Below, in pieces: positions 19,854-30,280 of a stretch of DNA of 64,000 nucleotides. Below the pieces are notes generated by a model. It saw nothing but the letters and a program-made list of their open reading frames with translations. It was not told the origin of the DNA and did not search any database. Made by a program: the position numbers and the translations under genes. Numbering within the stretch: the stretch's first letter is position 1; each line of letters starts with the position of its first letter. The stretch is from Parietichytrium sp. I65-24A (lineage: Eukaryota; Sar; Bigyra; Thraustochytrida; Thraustochytriidae). The stretch spans positions 372,001 to 436,000 of the forward strand of contig BLSF01000016.1 in assembly GCA_012862575.1 (NCBI GenBank), in the 5' to 3' direction.

Positions 19854-22845
19854 GCTGCAGAAGGATGTTACTAAACTACCTGTCAAGTCTTCTCGAGACC
19901 AATGCACATCCACAAACTGATTTGCCCTTGATCGGATGTGAGTCTCCGCGAAAGATGTGCACCGCCGCTCAAACCTGTTGAGTCGGTCTGGGCTCGATGG
20001 TTTGGGGATTGCTGTGATGAAGATTGGTTGATCAAAATCCAACGGAAACTTTGGGCTGGCCGTCCCACAATTTGTTGACTAGCCTTCAGCCTCAAGCTCA
20101 ACCCTCGAAAGCCCTTGCCAGCCTCTCGCTGAAAACGCTCGCGTCGGACGGCTCGAACGCGGTTGCTCTCCTTCGCTGGCTCGGGATGGCACCTGCTGGC
20201 ACCTTCTCTTCGTGCGATGGGCGCGCACAAGCTCTGCTGCTGTCTGTTCCGCACTGCTCCTGCTTCTGCTCTTCCCCTTCTCCACTTGCTTTGTTTCGTG
20301 GTGAGATATTGGGCTGGTATTGGAAGAATGGGAAGATCAGGGCTCTTCTCGCTCGCCCTTCCTTCGTCAATCAAAGTAGCGGTCTTCTTGCCCGTTGAAA
20401 AGGACGACACTTCTAGGAGTGCTAGACACCGAAGTTTGCTGCAATGACTGACCGATAGAAAACCAACAGTAGGCCAAGACTACTTTGCAGAGGCCACTTG
20501 CACTGTCAAAGGTGCTCTGGACTGGCAGGCTCCGGGCTAACAGCCTCAGGTGATTTCCTATTACTTTGGTATCACAGTGCAGCTTCAGCGGACAAACGGC
20601 CGTTATATTCGCCTACTGAAAAATGGCAAAAGAGGAGTGCAGGTCTACTTGCCGAGTAGCAACGCGTGGAGTTTACTGTGGCTTTCGGGAACGAGATTGC
20701 CAATGAGTCAGATTAAATCAACTTCCCAATCACTCCAAGACACTCACGTGGCTCTTGTACTCACTGCAGCGAGTGTGACTCGACAAGTATCGCTCTCTAA
20801 GTCTTGCTGGTTTCTGCGAGAAACTGACGATTGACTGTGAGTCCTAAAAACAAAAGGAGGTCGGGAGTGGGTGAGAGCGACCCAAGCACACTTCTCGCTT
20901 TTCGACTCCCGAGTGATGCTAGTGCAAATACCTCTAAGACACTGTATCGGCACAGGAAAATGGGAGACCTTGTCAAATCCTCTGTCTCACAGTAGATCGA
21001 CAAAAGAAGTACTTTCCAGGTCAAAACACGGAGCAGAAGGCGAGCGACACTGAGAACGAGTTCGTTCTACACAGATGCTTCAACGACACAGAAAAAGTGG
21101 GACTCCCATCTATCTCACCAAAGTCTGGTCTATGTCCTTTGTAACTGTCAAAATTTGGTCACTGTGAATGAAATGTTTCGGACAAACAATGTTTCAAATT
21201 TGAAGTCGTTCTAGCACGGTGGCAGATCACCTGATCTGGCGAATATTTGTGTGAAATGAAGTTAATGTGCGACCTGGAAGTGAATGTTTTCAGACGGACT
21301 GTGTTACTTCCGAGCTCGTCAATCAGTGCTCAGCTCTGAGAGTGAGTCTAGTGTCAAGCACGCTCAGGATTGACAAACTTTAACCGCCAAGGCATTAACT
21401 GTGAGTACCAATTCCAGGACTGTCAGGACTTCTTTCCAGGTCAAGAAGAACTACTAAAAGAAACCGCAGATGAAACCGGGATCGCCACCACGGTACTACT
21501 ACCGGTTGCACCGTGCGTCTGCATGTCTAAACACCACGCGCAAAGAGGGCTCAGCTTGGTCACGATTTCCTCCTGTCTGAATGACTGTCTTTCTTTCTTC
21601 CTTTCGTTCCTCCCTCTCTCCCTCCAGAGTGATGAGAGCAAAGCGCGAAACGAAGAAGCTTATTTTTCGCAACCACTTTTCATCAGAGGAGCATCGCTCT
21701 CACACTTCAGGAGCCAGAATGTCTCTAAATCGCTCCAATATCTACTCATACCCGTCACTAATTCATGTCTCGACACTGTGAAATTTCAAAATTCACAATC
21801 AATTAAACGACCTCGAAAGAGGAGAGTCCCGAACTCCAATCAACAAAACAATCAATCAATCAATCCCCTCCTTCATCTTACTTTCTTACTTCCCTCTCCC
21901 ATCGCAACGTCTGTTGACTAGAGTTAGCTACTCAGAAAGCTATCACTAAAAACTCCGACAACTTGCGAAACTCGCCCTGGTCCTACGACGCCACTACATT
22001 CCCTGTCAAGATTTACGTTAATTACACTTAGCATCTGTTACTCAGTTAAGCACTAACGGTAACTTTTTTATTGGGGGTTTCTATAGAAGTACTACTAAAA
22101 AGACTTGCTGGCTCCCAACAGTCACTTTCCTGTGATTAATGTTTATATTAAGAGGCTCTTACGGCATTACTTCCTGGCGATCTCCAAAGGAGTGGTAGTC
22201 CTCGATAAAGAGTAGTAGGGACCGGGCGAGTGGTGTTAGTTTTATTCTAGTTGAAGTCGTAGCATGGCTACGCTGTTCTAAACAAAGAAACTGACGCTGA
22301 GTATCGCTGAGTCACTCAGTCACAGTCAGCAAGTTATTTGGTGAGTCAACTTTTCAGAACAGGAAGAAAGAAGTGCCTCTCTCTGCATTGGCGAAACACA
22401 ACTTTGGTCTCTGCGATGCATTGGGGTTTCATTTCAAACCTGTCAATGAATCTGTAAATCTCTAAATTTGTCGATCTGAGTTCTGTAAATTGTAAATCCG
22501 AATGTCTATGGTGTGGTGATGAAAGAAATGAATGATGTTGATGGAAAGAGGCAACAAGTGACAGTGCAACTTCTGTCAGAGTGTATGTGGGCTGGCCAGA
22601 GTTTCGCTGAAACGGAGCGCATTGGCGTTCGAAAAGCTGCTGAGCAAAGCTCGCTGGCGCTCTTGCAGTTTTCAAAAGCGACATTGTGAAAGGCTTGGCA
22701 AATGGTGTAAAAGTGAGAAGAAGCAAGGTGCTTTCTATATAAATATTGCCAAAGAGCTTGAGCTCAAGCTGAGGCGCGCATATGTTAACTTTTATTGACA
22801 ATGTGAGTTCCACCTGCGCCAGGTATTCTGAAGTTATGCGCTGGT
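19854..22845. other. Spacer upstream of the 17.4-kb gene
   Basis: The leader of the 809-aa protein gene lies at the left end. A 175-codon minus frame at 19883-20410 overlaps that gene's start, lacks a solid start and is Arg/Ser-rich, so it was not called. The rest (20.4-22.8 kb) is AT-moderate sequence with many GTACT/AGTAC words and a short AATC repeat near 21840-21867. I see no gene in it. Confidence 0.45.
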
Positions 22846-23540
22846 CTAAAGGAGCTCGAAGTGCCTTCGTCCTTCGCTCAAGGCGGGCACAGTGGAAGGG
22901 CTTCCGGATCGGGAGTGCTGAGACTCTGCAGGCAGAGTGTACCTCTTACCCACTGTTCTCATCCTTCCCGAACACCTTTCGGAGATCTCAATCTTTTTCT
23001 GCCCGTGAGGAGATCGAGAGCTGGTGCTTACATATTTTGGTTCGAGCAGCGACTCATCGTCAGGGTCGGTCGTGTCTCTTCGGAATTGAACTTCGAAAGA
23101 AAATACCTTGTCGCGCTGAAACACGTCCCGGATCTCACTTTGGATTCTGAAAGGACTTCGGTACTCCGCTCAAATAAGTCAAATGTAAGGCTGCTGTATT
23201 TTGCACTTGATGAAAAGACCTGAGGCTGGAGTAATGTCCAGATGTACGCTCACACTAACTAGCGTACCTCTTTCTGACATGTGAATACTGATGTCGAGCA
23301 TCTTCCTCGATGCGTTTTCAGATTCCATGACCTCTCTGATCGCTACAAAAGGAAGGAATTGGGACAGTGCAGGTGCTTGACAGGTTCAGCACAGATCGCG
23401 AAGCAGCTCCAGTCTTCAATTTTCTTGCTTTCAAAAATTTGCAACGAGAGGTCCGGCAACGGTAACATGACTGGCTGGAGATTCGCAAAGTAGAATTCTA
23501 CATTTCCCTTAGCATCAAGATCCGGGACATTCGAAACAAG
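22846..23540 (-). pseudogene. Probable decayed host gene, family unknown
   Basis: Reading the minus strand from 23540, a protein-like frame of 65 codons (starting LVSNVPDLDAKGNVEFYF) runs to a stop at 23343-23345. From 23343 another frame continues seamlessly (AIREVMESENASRKML, then LVSVSVHLDITPASGLF) to a stop at 23179-23181. After a second nearby stop the same frame resumes (FQRDKVFSFEVQFRRD, then DPDDESLLEPKY) to a final stop at 22846. The change of frame falls at a CCTTTTG run, as expected of a one-base indel. There is no clear start; the 5' end abuts the 3' end of the neighbouring gene 46 bp away. Composition is coding-like throughout. It could be a pseudogene, a gene with unusual introns or sequencing error. 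No domain recognised. Confidence 0.4.
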
Positions 23541-23562
23541 GAAAGGGGAGGAAGAAGGTGAT

Positions 23563-23568
23563 TTTATT
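23563..23568 (-). terminator. AATAAA polyadenylation-like signal
   Basis: AATAAA on the minus strand lies 17 bp after the stop of the tocopherol-cyclase-family gene. It is a plausible but unproven 3'-end signal. Confidence 0.3.
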
Positions 23569-23585
23569 TTTCAAAATATGGACGT

Positions 23586-24611
23586 TTATTTGCACAGCGA
23601 TTTTGCAAGTTGTTTCACGTTGCCTTGGACCTCAATGCCGCCGCATTCGCCGCGACCCTCGAAAATGATATCTCCCGACCTGGTTCGCAAAACTAAGTCC
23701 ACCTGTGCAGTCAAACCTTCCTCCACGGAAGGTTTCATCTGATTTCCCTCTGGCCCATAAAGTGTCGCCATGGGAATGTCGTAGTTGGTGCTGATCTCAA
23801 GCGAGTGGCTCCCGTTTCGGAGGATCACGTGAATATCCTTGGATTTTGTCTTCACATCGAACTTGGCAAATTTGGACAGGAGATAACTCGTGAACCGATG
23901 CAGCTTGCCTGACTCATCAACAAATCCACAGATAAATCCAGGAAAGCTTGTGCCAAGGTATGGAACTGAGGCGGCTGAAAAAAACAAGCTTGGCCCACCG
24001 GTCTCCACACTTGCATCTTTGAACAGGTTCGTTTGGATCCAAATCCAATCAGACGGAAACCGCTTGCCCCAATCCTTTTCAATGTATCCTCGGCCTCCAT
24101 CAAACGTTCTCTTCTTGTCGTTCACCGTCACGTAGCCCGAGAGCTCGTGGTCCATGGATAAAATGCCATGATAGCACTCCACACCAGGGAGGAACGCGAC
24201 TGGCCCCATCACACCCGGGGAGAACGCCGTGACGGGCCATTTCGTGTTCCCATGAAACTCCAACTCGGCACGAATCGTCGCTTGCGCGTCGTCCCCCTCC
24301 TTTGGAACGAGATTGACGGACAGACGATTGCAAGAGAATTCGTTTTCCCCTCCGATGACAACTCGGAAGTTATCTTTGTCTGCAACAAAATCCTCCGCCG
24401 GGAATCGAAAGTAGTGCTGTTCCTCCCCGCCTATATTCACAAAGATGAATGCGTGGCTGTGCTCCGGGGTCTCCTTGGATGATCGAAAAATCCCCGGGAT
24501 GATTGCGCACACTTGTTCCCCTTGCCTACTAAACATTTTGAAATACCATCCTTCGAAAAAGTTGCTCGTCTTCCCACTTCCGTGGTACATCTCGGGTGTG
24601 TGGATCGACAT
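23586..24611 (-). CDS. Tocopherol cyclase-family (VTE1-like short form) protein
   Basis: The protein has 341 aa from the ATG at 24611, the first in frame. Family signatures are visible: an N-terminal FFEGWYFKMFS (residues 18-28) and a central ECYHGILSMDHELSGYV (about 145-161), followed by GGRGYIEKDWGKRFPSDWIW (172-191). These match the conserved blocks of the tocopherol cyclase family, a lipocalin-like two-half beta barrel. Plant VTE1 cyclises prenyl-quinols to tocopherols in plastids. The short stand-alone homologues common in bacteria and protists bind or modify small lipophilic compounds of unknown identity. No transit or signal peptide is evident from this start, so a cytosolic protein is the simplest reading, but a missed 5' exon could add one. 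True cyclase activity is not established by the sequence. Confidence 0.85.
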   Translation of the reverse strand: MSIHTPEMYHGSGKTSNFFEGWYFKMFSRQGEQVCAIIPGIFRSSKETPEHSHAFIFVNIGGEEQHYFRFPAEDFVADKDNFRVVIGGENEFSCNRLSVNLVPKEGDDAQATIRAELEFHGNTKWPVTAFSPGVMGPVAFLPGVECYHGILSMDHELSGYVTVNDKKRTFDGGRGYIEKDWGKRFPSDWIWIQTNLFKDASVETGGPSLFFSAASVPYLGTSFPGFICGFVDESGKLHRFTSYLLSKFAKFDVKTKSKDIHVILRNGSHSLEISTNYDIPMATLYGPEGNQMKPSVEEGLTAQVDLVLRTRSGDIIFEGRGECGGIEVQGNVKQLAKSLCK

Positions 24612-26187
24612 TATCTCCCTCTTGACAGCTTTCGCGCACTCGGTCTCTCCAAACAAAGTTCTCGGGCCCCACCGAAAGCTCCCGCTCTTCAGTAAGTTGG
24701 CCGCAGCGCAGAGAATGGCAGCGCTTCTCTGACTCCTCTCCTGAGCCTCTTTGATGCTTGCTCTCCGCCCTGTTTCGACGCCGACTCAGAGTTATTACAC
24801 TGCCGCGCCAAGATGGACCTGCCCTGCACAAGCCAGAGAAGATCGTCTCCTCTCTCCCACGCCGGACACCGTCGCTCTCAAATTTGCTCAGTCCTGGGAC
24901 GCCTAGGCTCTCCAAGCTCAAAGGCAACAGCGCTTGCACCGAGACCCTCGACGAGAAGATCTGAAATGACATTGAGACACAGACAAACAAGCAAAGGCAA
25001 ACAACAAAGCTTTCGCCTACTGCGCGAGTACCAGTACCGGTACCACACCTCTCGGATGCATCGACATTTCAAGTTCGCAAACTTGAACTTGTACACAACA
25101 ACTACTTGGCGGTCTCGAACTTGCTTGGCCCGCGTGCGCGCTCGTCACGCCATGGCATGCATAAACATTCATCATTTATGCAAGCCAACCGTGACCAAGA
25201 GGATGAATGAAATCTTTATGTTCATGCGAAGAATGAAGAATGAATGAATGAACGAATGAATGGAATGAGAAGATGTGCCAAATGGAGATGTATGCGTAAG
25301 ACATTTCAGCCTCACGGTGTGCACTGACGAGCGCCCACTGCGAAAACTAGCACTCCAGCTTTAGGCGCTGCTACTGAGTGCACATTGCCATTTTCGAAGA
25401 TGTGCCTGACTGAACCGCCTTTCACGGAGAAGGATGGAAGACGATGGAGCAGGTGGGAAGAAAGTAACATTTGATCTTCATCCATCAGATCCAAGCTTGT
25501 TTGCCAATACGCAGACCAGGTGATTGAGTCCAGGTTGTGGCAACGGGGAAAAGGTGACAAATGTTGATACAAGGTGATACAAGGTGCGTTCGTCTGAGCT
25601 GGGGTAATGGGGCTTGTGATTAGACGGCAATGATGCCACGCGCTATGAGATTGAAAGCAGCTCCAGCGGAACCGAACTTGAACTACAGTGAGCAGCGGTA
25701 AACCCTGCCAAAGTGGGGCGGATTGATTGATTGAAAGAAAGTGGCCAGACGGCGATGAATGCGCTGAAAGAGTTGGGGGGACTTGGCCGCGACACTCCAT
25801 CTCTGCGTCACTGGCAAACGCATCTGCCATGCGCTTTTTTTCTGAGCGAGATGGTACTTCTTCTTATAAAGCTTCCAAGCCCACTTCACACTCTCATTGG
25901 TCCCATTGTCAATATTATTCAGCTCCAAGTCGAGCTCTAGAGACCTGAATTCTGAAAGAAATTGTGAACAACCTGTCTTTCTTTGGCCAAACGTTTAAAT
26001 GTTTTTAAAAGGAGCAATGCGAAAACATCGGAGCAGCAAAGCGTGCGAATAAGGAAGCATCTTCCCAAAGTCTGTCTTCTTGTCGAGGAAGCCGGACTTC
26101 TCGAAACTCGAAAAGTCACAGCCAGTTCAAAGTCGTGTGCTAGGTTAGAATACAGGGCGCTTCGGAGCAAGTGTACAACTGATGGAC
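24612..26187. other. 1.6-kb spacer
   Basis: This spacer lies upstream of the tocopherol-cyclase-family gene and downstream of the WD40 gene. A 172-codon frame on the minus strand (25312-25830, ATG start) exists but resembles no family and has doubtful composition. It carries overlapping GTACCAGTAC and GTACCGGTAC words (25028-25043), an ATGAATGA-type repeat (about 25200-25262), a short GATT run (25722-25736) and the 16-mer CCCTGCCAAAGTGGGG (25703-25718) that recurs near 56.1 kb. Confidence 0.4.
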
Positions 26188-28050
26188 CTAGGACCTGTCT
26201 GCAGAATGCAAATGCATGCAGACGCGCAGGAGTCTAGACATGTCCGGAGACAGGTTCGGGATCTCAAGCACTGTCTGTAAAAATCGCTTTGCCAAAGCAT
26301 CTCCGGGATACTGACCAGGCGCTGGAGGTGACCCCGTTGTAGTCACCGCCGTCGAATGCGGCAACTCGCTGACCTTTGGTGATGCAGGTGCCGGAGACAC
26401 GGAACTTATGGTCGCTGCAGCAGGAGCTTTTTGCGAATTGAGTTCGGAAGGAGCAAGAGAGCCTGGCCCCGGGGCAGTTGGTTCTAACGCTCCAATCTCT
26501 TCCATCTGCGAATCCTCATCTTCGCCTGTATCACAGAGGTTTACTTCTTCTGCGCATCTCACCGGACAAGCCCAAATCTGGAGAGAGCAGCCGACTTCAG
26601 CAGCAGTGGCGATGAAGGTTGCCATTCGAGGAGGCCCGGGCTCTGCTGAATTCTCCATGAACACGGACAAGTCTACAAGCTTCGCCGTTAGGGTCACTGG
26701 CGTTGGGATAGTGAGATATTTTGGCCGCAATTTCCACTTGACGTAATTTGGGTCTCCGACAGCGTACATCCCCAGGATGCATTCGTCGTCCGTTTCTTTC
26801 TCACTCCCGAATGCTGCAACAAGTGTACTCCCGAGAATCGAAGCATGCGTAATAAACTTATTAGCTTCCAGATGTCGCAAACACTGCCAAGATCGGTTCC
26901 AAATAAGAACAGTAAAATCTGCGGAAGACGAAACCATCAGATAGTCAGTGGCTGGGGATTGATCACTTGGGGTTTCAGTTTTCGCAGCAGAAGACAACGC
27001 CTCTTCTTTGCTCTTCCCAGACTCTTTCAAATTGCCTGGAGGTGCTTGAGCCGCGACAGGGGACTGAAAGGAAATAAGTGTCAAACTTATGACAAACTCG
27101 GTGTGTTCCGTGAGCACATGCTCGGCCTTGTCGATCGTTGGTGGTTTGCCGGCCGACGAGTTGCCCTCGCCGGTCGTAAGAGCTGAACCAGCGGCTTCCC
27201 GCAAGTACTTGTCCACGTCCCACACCATTATTTTGGAGTCATCCGAAGCCGAGCACAATCTCACAGAGAAGGGATCCGTGCTCGTGCTCGGGAAAACCAG
27301 CAAGGAGAGAACAGTGTCAGCATGGCCGTTGAGAACGTATCTGCAATCCCAGGTGCTGGTGTCCCAGGCTTTGATCACGTGGTCCATGGCGCCACTAAAC
27401 ATGAGGTTTCCGTGAGGTAATTTGGCTTCCACTAAGATCTGAATTTCATTCTCGTGAGCATCTTCAACACAATGCAATCTACTCCAATTCGCGGTACTGA
27501 CAAGAAAGAGCTCCGCGCCTGCTGCAACGACTAAAAACGAGTTGCCAGGTACGGATACCGGAAGATCCATATCATCGCTGGAATTCTTCGCCCCCTTCTT
27601 CTTTGGCGGCCTTAGGACCAAAGTGGTCTTGATGTGCTTGATTGCAGAGATCCGATTATCAGACTTGATCTCCAGGGTGACCTCCATGGCGAATGAGTTG
27701 AGCACATCGAGCATCTCCAGGCACCCGTCCGAGTTTCCAGCGCACAAAATCAGAGATTTGCCATTCCTCTGTTGGAAAGGAGACGTCTGCAGCCCTTCCT
27801 CGGCCAGATCTTGCGTGAGGAGCTCCAACGCGATGACATTCCTCCGAGTGTTGATCTGACATGCAGGCTTGGAAAGAGTCATCAGCTTGCGCTTCTTGCG
27901 CACCTCGTCTTCCTCCAGCCTCTTGATGCGCTCCCTCTCCTCCTCCTGCTTCCGAGCGAGCTTGCGCTCTTCACGCTGCCGCTCAATCTCACTAAGTTTG
28001 CCCTCATTCTCTTGAATGCGCCGCACTGCTTCTAGCATTTCGGCATTCAT
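26188..28050 (-). CDS. WD40-repeat protein with N-terminal coiled coil
   Basis: The protein has 620 aa from the ATG at 28050, the first in frame. Residues 5-58 form a highly charged helix (E/R/K-rich, ending RKKRKLMTLS), a likely coiled coil with a basic end. From about 95 on, beta-propeller blades can be read: LMFSGAMDHVIKAWDTSTWDCRYVLNGH (two blades, written here in parts: HVIKAWD at 224-230 and LNGHADTVLSL at 240-250), then CSASDDSKIMVWDVD (266-280) and a later SSSADFTVLIWNRSWQCLRHL. The C-terminal 130 residues are Pro/Ala/Ser-rich and disordered, ending in a short helix. WD40 propellers are scaffolds; the specific complex is not recognisable. The ArfGAP gene lies 867 bp upstream on the same strand. 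Confidence 0.85.
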   Translation of the reverse strand: MNAEMLEAVRRIQENEGKLSEIERQREERKLARKQEEERERIKRLEEDEVRKKRKLMTLSKPACQINTRRNVIALELLTQDLAEEGLQTSPFQQRNGKSLILCAGNSDGCLEMLDVLNSFAMEVTLEIKSDNRISAIKHIKTTLVLRPPKKKGAKNSSDDMDLPVSVPGNSFLVVAAGAELFLVSTANWSRLHCVEDAHENEIQILVEAKLPHGNLMFSGAMDHVIKAWDTSTWDCRYVLNGHADTVLSLLVFPSTSTDPFSVRLCSASDDSKIMVWDVDKYLREAAGSALTTGEGNSSAGKPPTIDKAEHVLTEHTEFVISLTLISFQSPVAAQAPPGNLKESGKSKEEALSSAAKTETPSDQSPATDYLMVSSSADFTVLIWNRSWQCLRHLEANKFITHASILGSTLVAAFGSEKETDDECILGMYAVGDPNYVKWKLRPKYLTIPTPVTLTAKLVDLSVFMENSAEPGPPRMATFIATAAEVGCSLQIWACPVRCAEEVNLCDTGEDEDSQMEEIGALEPTAPGPGSLAPSELNSQKAPAAATISSVSPAPASPKVSELPHSTAVTTTGSPPAPGQYPGDALAKRFLQTVLEIPNLSPDMSRLLRVCMHLHSADRS

Positions 28051-28917
28051 CGTCCCTGCCTTCCTCTCCGTGTCCGTCAAGCGTCCTCCCCTTGGATGTC
28101 CCAAACGCTCCTTCCAAGTCGCCCGCCAAGCTACTTCAAACTTGCAAATCGCTGCAATCTACAAACGCTGTGGCCGATGAGACCGACGTGGACGAGATAC
28201 TCACTACGCACGGACAATGGAGCACAACAGCAGCAGCAGCAACAACAACAACAACAACAATGAAAGATGGACACTGGAGTAGTCTCTACTAGCTGGCTCA
28301 CACCGTTGCTGGACATGTAGGACTGCGAGCGGTCCCGGCGGAGAAAAAGCGAGAAAGCGAGCGGAAACTTGACGACGATGACGACGAAGAAGAACAAGAA
28401 CAAGAAGATGATGACGAAGATTGCTTGACGAGTTTGCAGTTAGAAGAAGGACGAGAAGGCGTAAAGTGGGCTGTTTGGTTTAATTTAAATACCATGCTCG
28501 AGCGTAGCGGAGGGCATTGCGGTGTCGCTTTTTAGCCCTCGTCCTCGTCATGGGGCGGCGATGAGATGCCAAGCTATGGCAGCCTTGTTGTGGTCCTTGC
28601 ACGCTCGTAACGAGAATATCGCTTTCAAGAGATTTCAATCGGAGTTACGGAAAGGAGGCTTGCTTCACAAACGGATTTCTACATTGGCCAAATTGACTGT
28701 TGCCAGCGCCTTGGAACCCGGGGAGCTCGCCCCATGTCGGTCACGATTCGCTGCAGCTCAAGTGATTCATTTACTCAAGGTGAAAACAAGGCTGGGCCAA
28801 GAACAGAAAAAAACATCATAGCGAGGCGACAAAAGAAATCTGGATTGTTGACAGCAATCTACTCGATTGGGAAAGAAATATAGCTTCAGTGTGTTTACAG
28901 GCGAGGCGGCAATCCGT
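28051..28917. other. Spacer between WD40 and ArfGAP genes
   Basis: This 0.87-kb stretch contains a CAG/CAA/AAC microsatellite (28226-28260) and a GAA/GAC-rich patch (28375-28425). A plus-strand frame of 86 codons from the ATG at 28561 is open but has no recognisable features. The promoter of the WD40 gene should lie near the left end. Confidence 0.4.
28226..28260. repeat. CAG/CAA microsatellite
   Basis: The run is AACAGCAGCAGCAGCAACAA-like and ends in an (AAC)n tract. It lies about 180-210 bp upstream of the WD40 start. Confidence 0.9.
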
Positions 28918-29511
28918 TCAAGTAGATGCCGTCGTTGATGCACGTGGCTTGTCGAAACCAAAGTTCAAAAAGGCCATTAAGGGGTCATCAAGAGGGTCGT
29001 GCTGTGTGGTTGGGTTGGTTGATTTGACAATTTCATCAGAAGACTCCAAATCTATCACTGGCGTATATAATTCATTTGGGGGGGCGGATTTGTACCACTT
29101 GCGGTCTGCGTACTTTTGCACAATGTGCAATTTAATTTCATCACGTGATGCATCCGCGGCTGGTTTTTGCCCCCCCTTGCCGAGGTATACGCTGTTGGAC
29201 TTTTGGTTGCCGATGCGGTCCATGACGTGAAGCTCATCTTCATACCAAATGTAGGTCCCACTGCAAATAGACTTGACCCGCGAGATGTGAGTTCCCAGTC
29301 CCCGATGAACCTGAGCACAATCCACGCAAAGGAACACACCGTGCGGAAGCGCCGCCCAACCAGGTCGAAGGGTTCTGCAATCAGCACATTCTCTATTTGC
29401 CGGCCGACGAATCATTGCTTTCAACTTGGCATGAGAAGCCTTGTCGTTCTCGGCTGCCAGCAACTTTTCACTCTCCGTGCGGAGGTACAAAGGTTTAATC
29501 TCCAAGTTCAT
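28918..29511 (-). CDS. ArfGAP zinc-finger protein
   Basis: The protein has 197 aa from the ATG at 29511, the first in frame. The ArfGAP finger is complete: Cys42, Cys45, Cys62 and Cys65 in CX2CX16CX2C spacing, then HRGLGTHISRVKS with the catalytic arginine finger at Arg70. The flanking ANRECADC and GTYIWYEDELHVMDRIGN segments fit the family. ArfGAPs stimulate GTP hydrolysis by Arf GTPases and so control coat release and vesicle budding at Golgi and endosomal membranes. The protein is short: after the roughly 120-residue GAP domain there are only about 65 residues, with an acidic end (DPLDDPLMAFLNFGFD) that looks like a short linear motif. The larger C-terminal modules of ASAP/ACAP/GIT types are absent, so the nearest kind would be a small SMAP/AGD-like GAP. 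Confidence 0.93.
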   Translation of the reverse strand: MNLEIKPLYLRTESEKLLAAENDKASHAKLKAMIRRPANRECADCRTLRPGWAALPHGVFLCVDCAQVHRGLGTHISRVKSICSGTYIWYEDELHVMDRIGNQKSNSVYLGKGGQKPAADASRDEIKLHIVQKYADRKWYKSAPPNELYTPVIDLESSDEIVKSTNPTTQHDPLDDPLMAFLNFGFDKPRASTTAST

Positions 29512-30280
29512 TCTCAGTTCCACCAGCTTTGCTGCCTTCTCACCCTCCTTCAGCTCTCAGGTTTGTAAATTTAGAATTTAGGTTTTTAGAATTCAACTTT
29601 TCAAGTTTTGGGTCTGCAACCTTGGTTGCACTATCAATCTTCGGCGACCCAAGTTGGCATCTGTCGGGAAGGACCTACTCGAACCAAGCCCGACCACGTC
29701 ATTCCCAGTCTCAACTCGCAGACCATTCTGCTTTTAGGCCTGTGCTCCGGCTCATTTGATCAAAAGATGTGGCTCCACAGGCTCCACATTGTTATTGTGG
29801 CCACGCTTGTAAAAATCGTGGATCATGCTCTCTATCTATACACTTTTCGTATACTGACGTGTTCTCTCCCTCACTAGACCAACTCATACCGTTTCCCTCA
29901 ATGCGCTGGAATACCCACCGAACAATTCATTGTTCATACAAGTCTCCTTGGTCTTGTATGTTGTTACCCCTCTATGATTGGTAGATTAGAGTGGAAATTG
30001 AAAGGTGTGATCGTAAAACAAGACCGCAATTACTATTTAACAATATTGTCACTAGTAGCTGGGGGGAAAAAACTGCGGCAGGGGGAAAAAAAAATTAACA
30101 CTCACAAGAACTCGTCCGCGCACACGCTACAAGAGCACACCAAAGTGTCCGCGCGGACAGTCCCCTTAGTCCTCTATAAACGATTACTACCAAACCCGCG
30201 CACACACACACACGCATAGGAGCCGCCCATGCTTACGCAGGTCCGGTGACCCTGCGGTACTCTTCGTCCAGCGATCCACC
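29512..30280. other. Divergent spacer, ArfGAP and codanin-like promoters
   Basis: This 0.77-kb gap between divergent starts holds no gene. A TATAAA sits at 30175-30180, 101 bp upstream of the codanin-like ATG. A CA run lies near 30201-30213, and a short upstream ORF (30229-30249: ATG, five codons, TGA) precedes the main start. It is otherwise AT-rich and unremarkable. Confidence 0.5.
30175..30180 (+). promoter_or_regulatory. TATA-box candidate for the codanin-like gene
   Basis: TATAAA lies 101 bp upstream of the ATG at 30281, with a short upstream ORF in between. Placement is plausible for a core promoter with a roughly 70-bp leader, but there is no transcript evidence. Confidence 0.35.

Noticed and set aside
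19883-20410. 175-codon minus frame upstream of the 809-aa gene
   Set aside because: It lacks an ATG at its beginning, overlaps the called gene's start, and is Arg/Ser/Gln-rich leader-like sequence.
25312-25830. 172-codon minus frame with an ATG
   Set aside because: It has no recognisable motif, is rich in His/Ser/Trp of uneven pattern, and other frames nearby are open too. It remains possible but unsupported.
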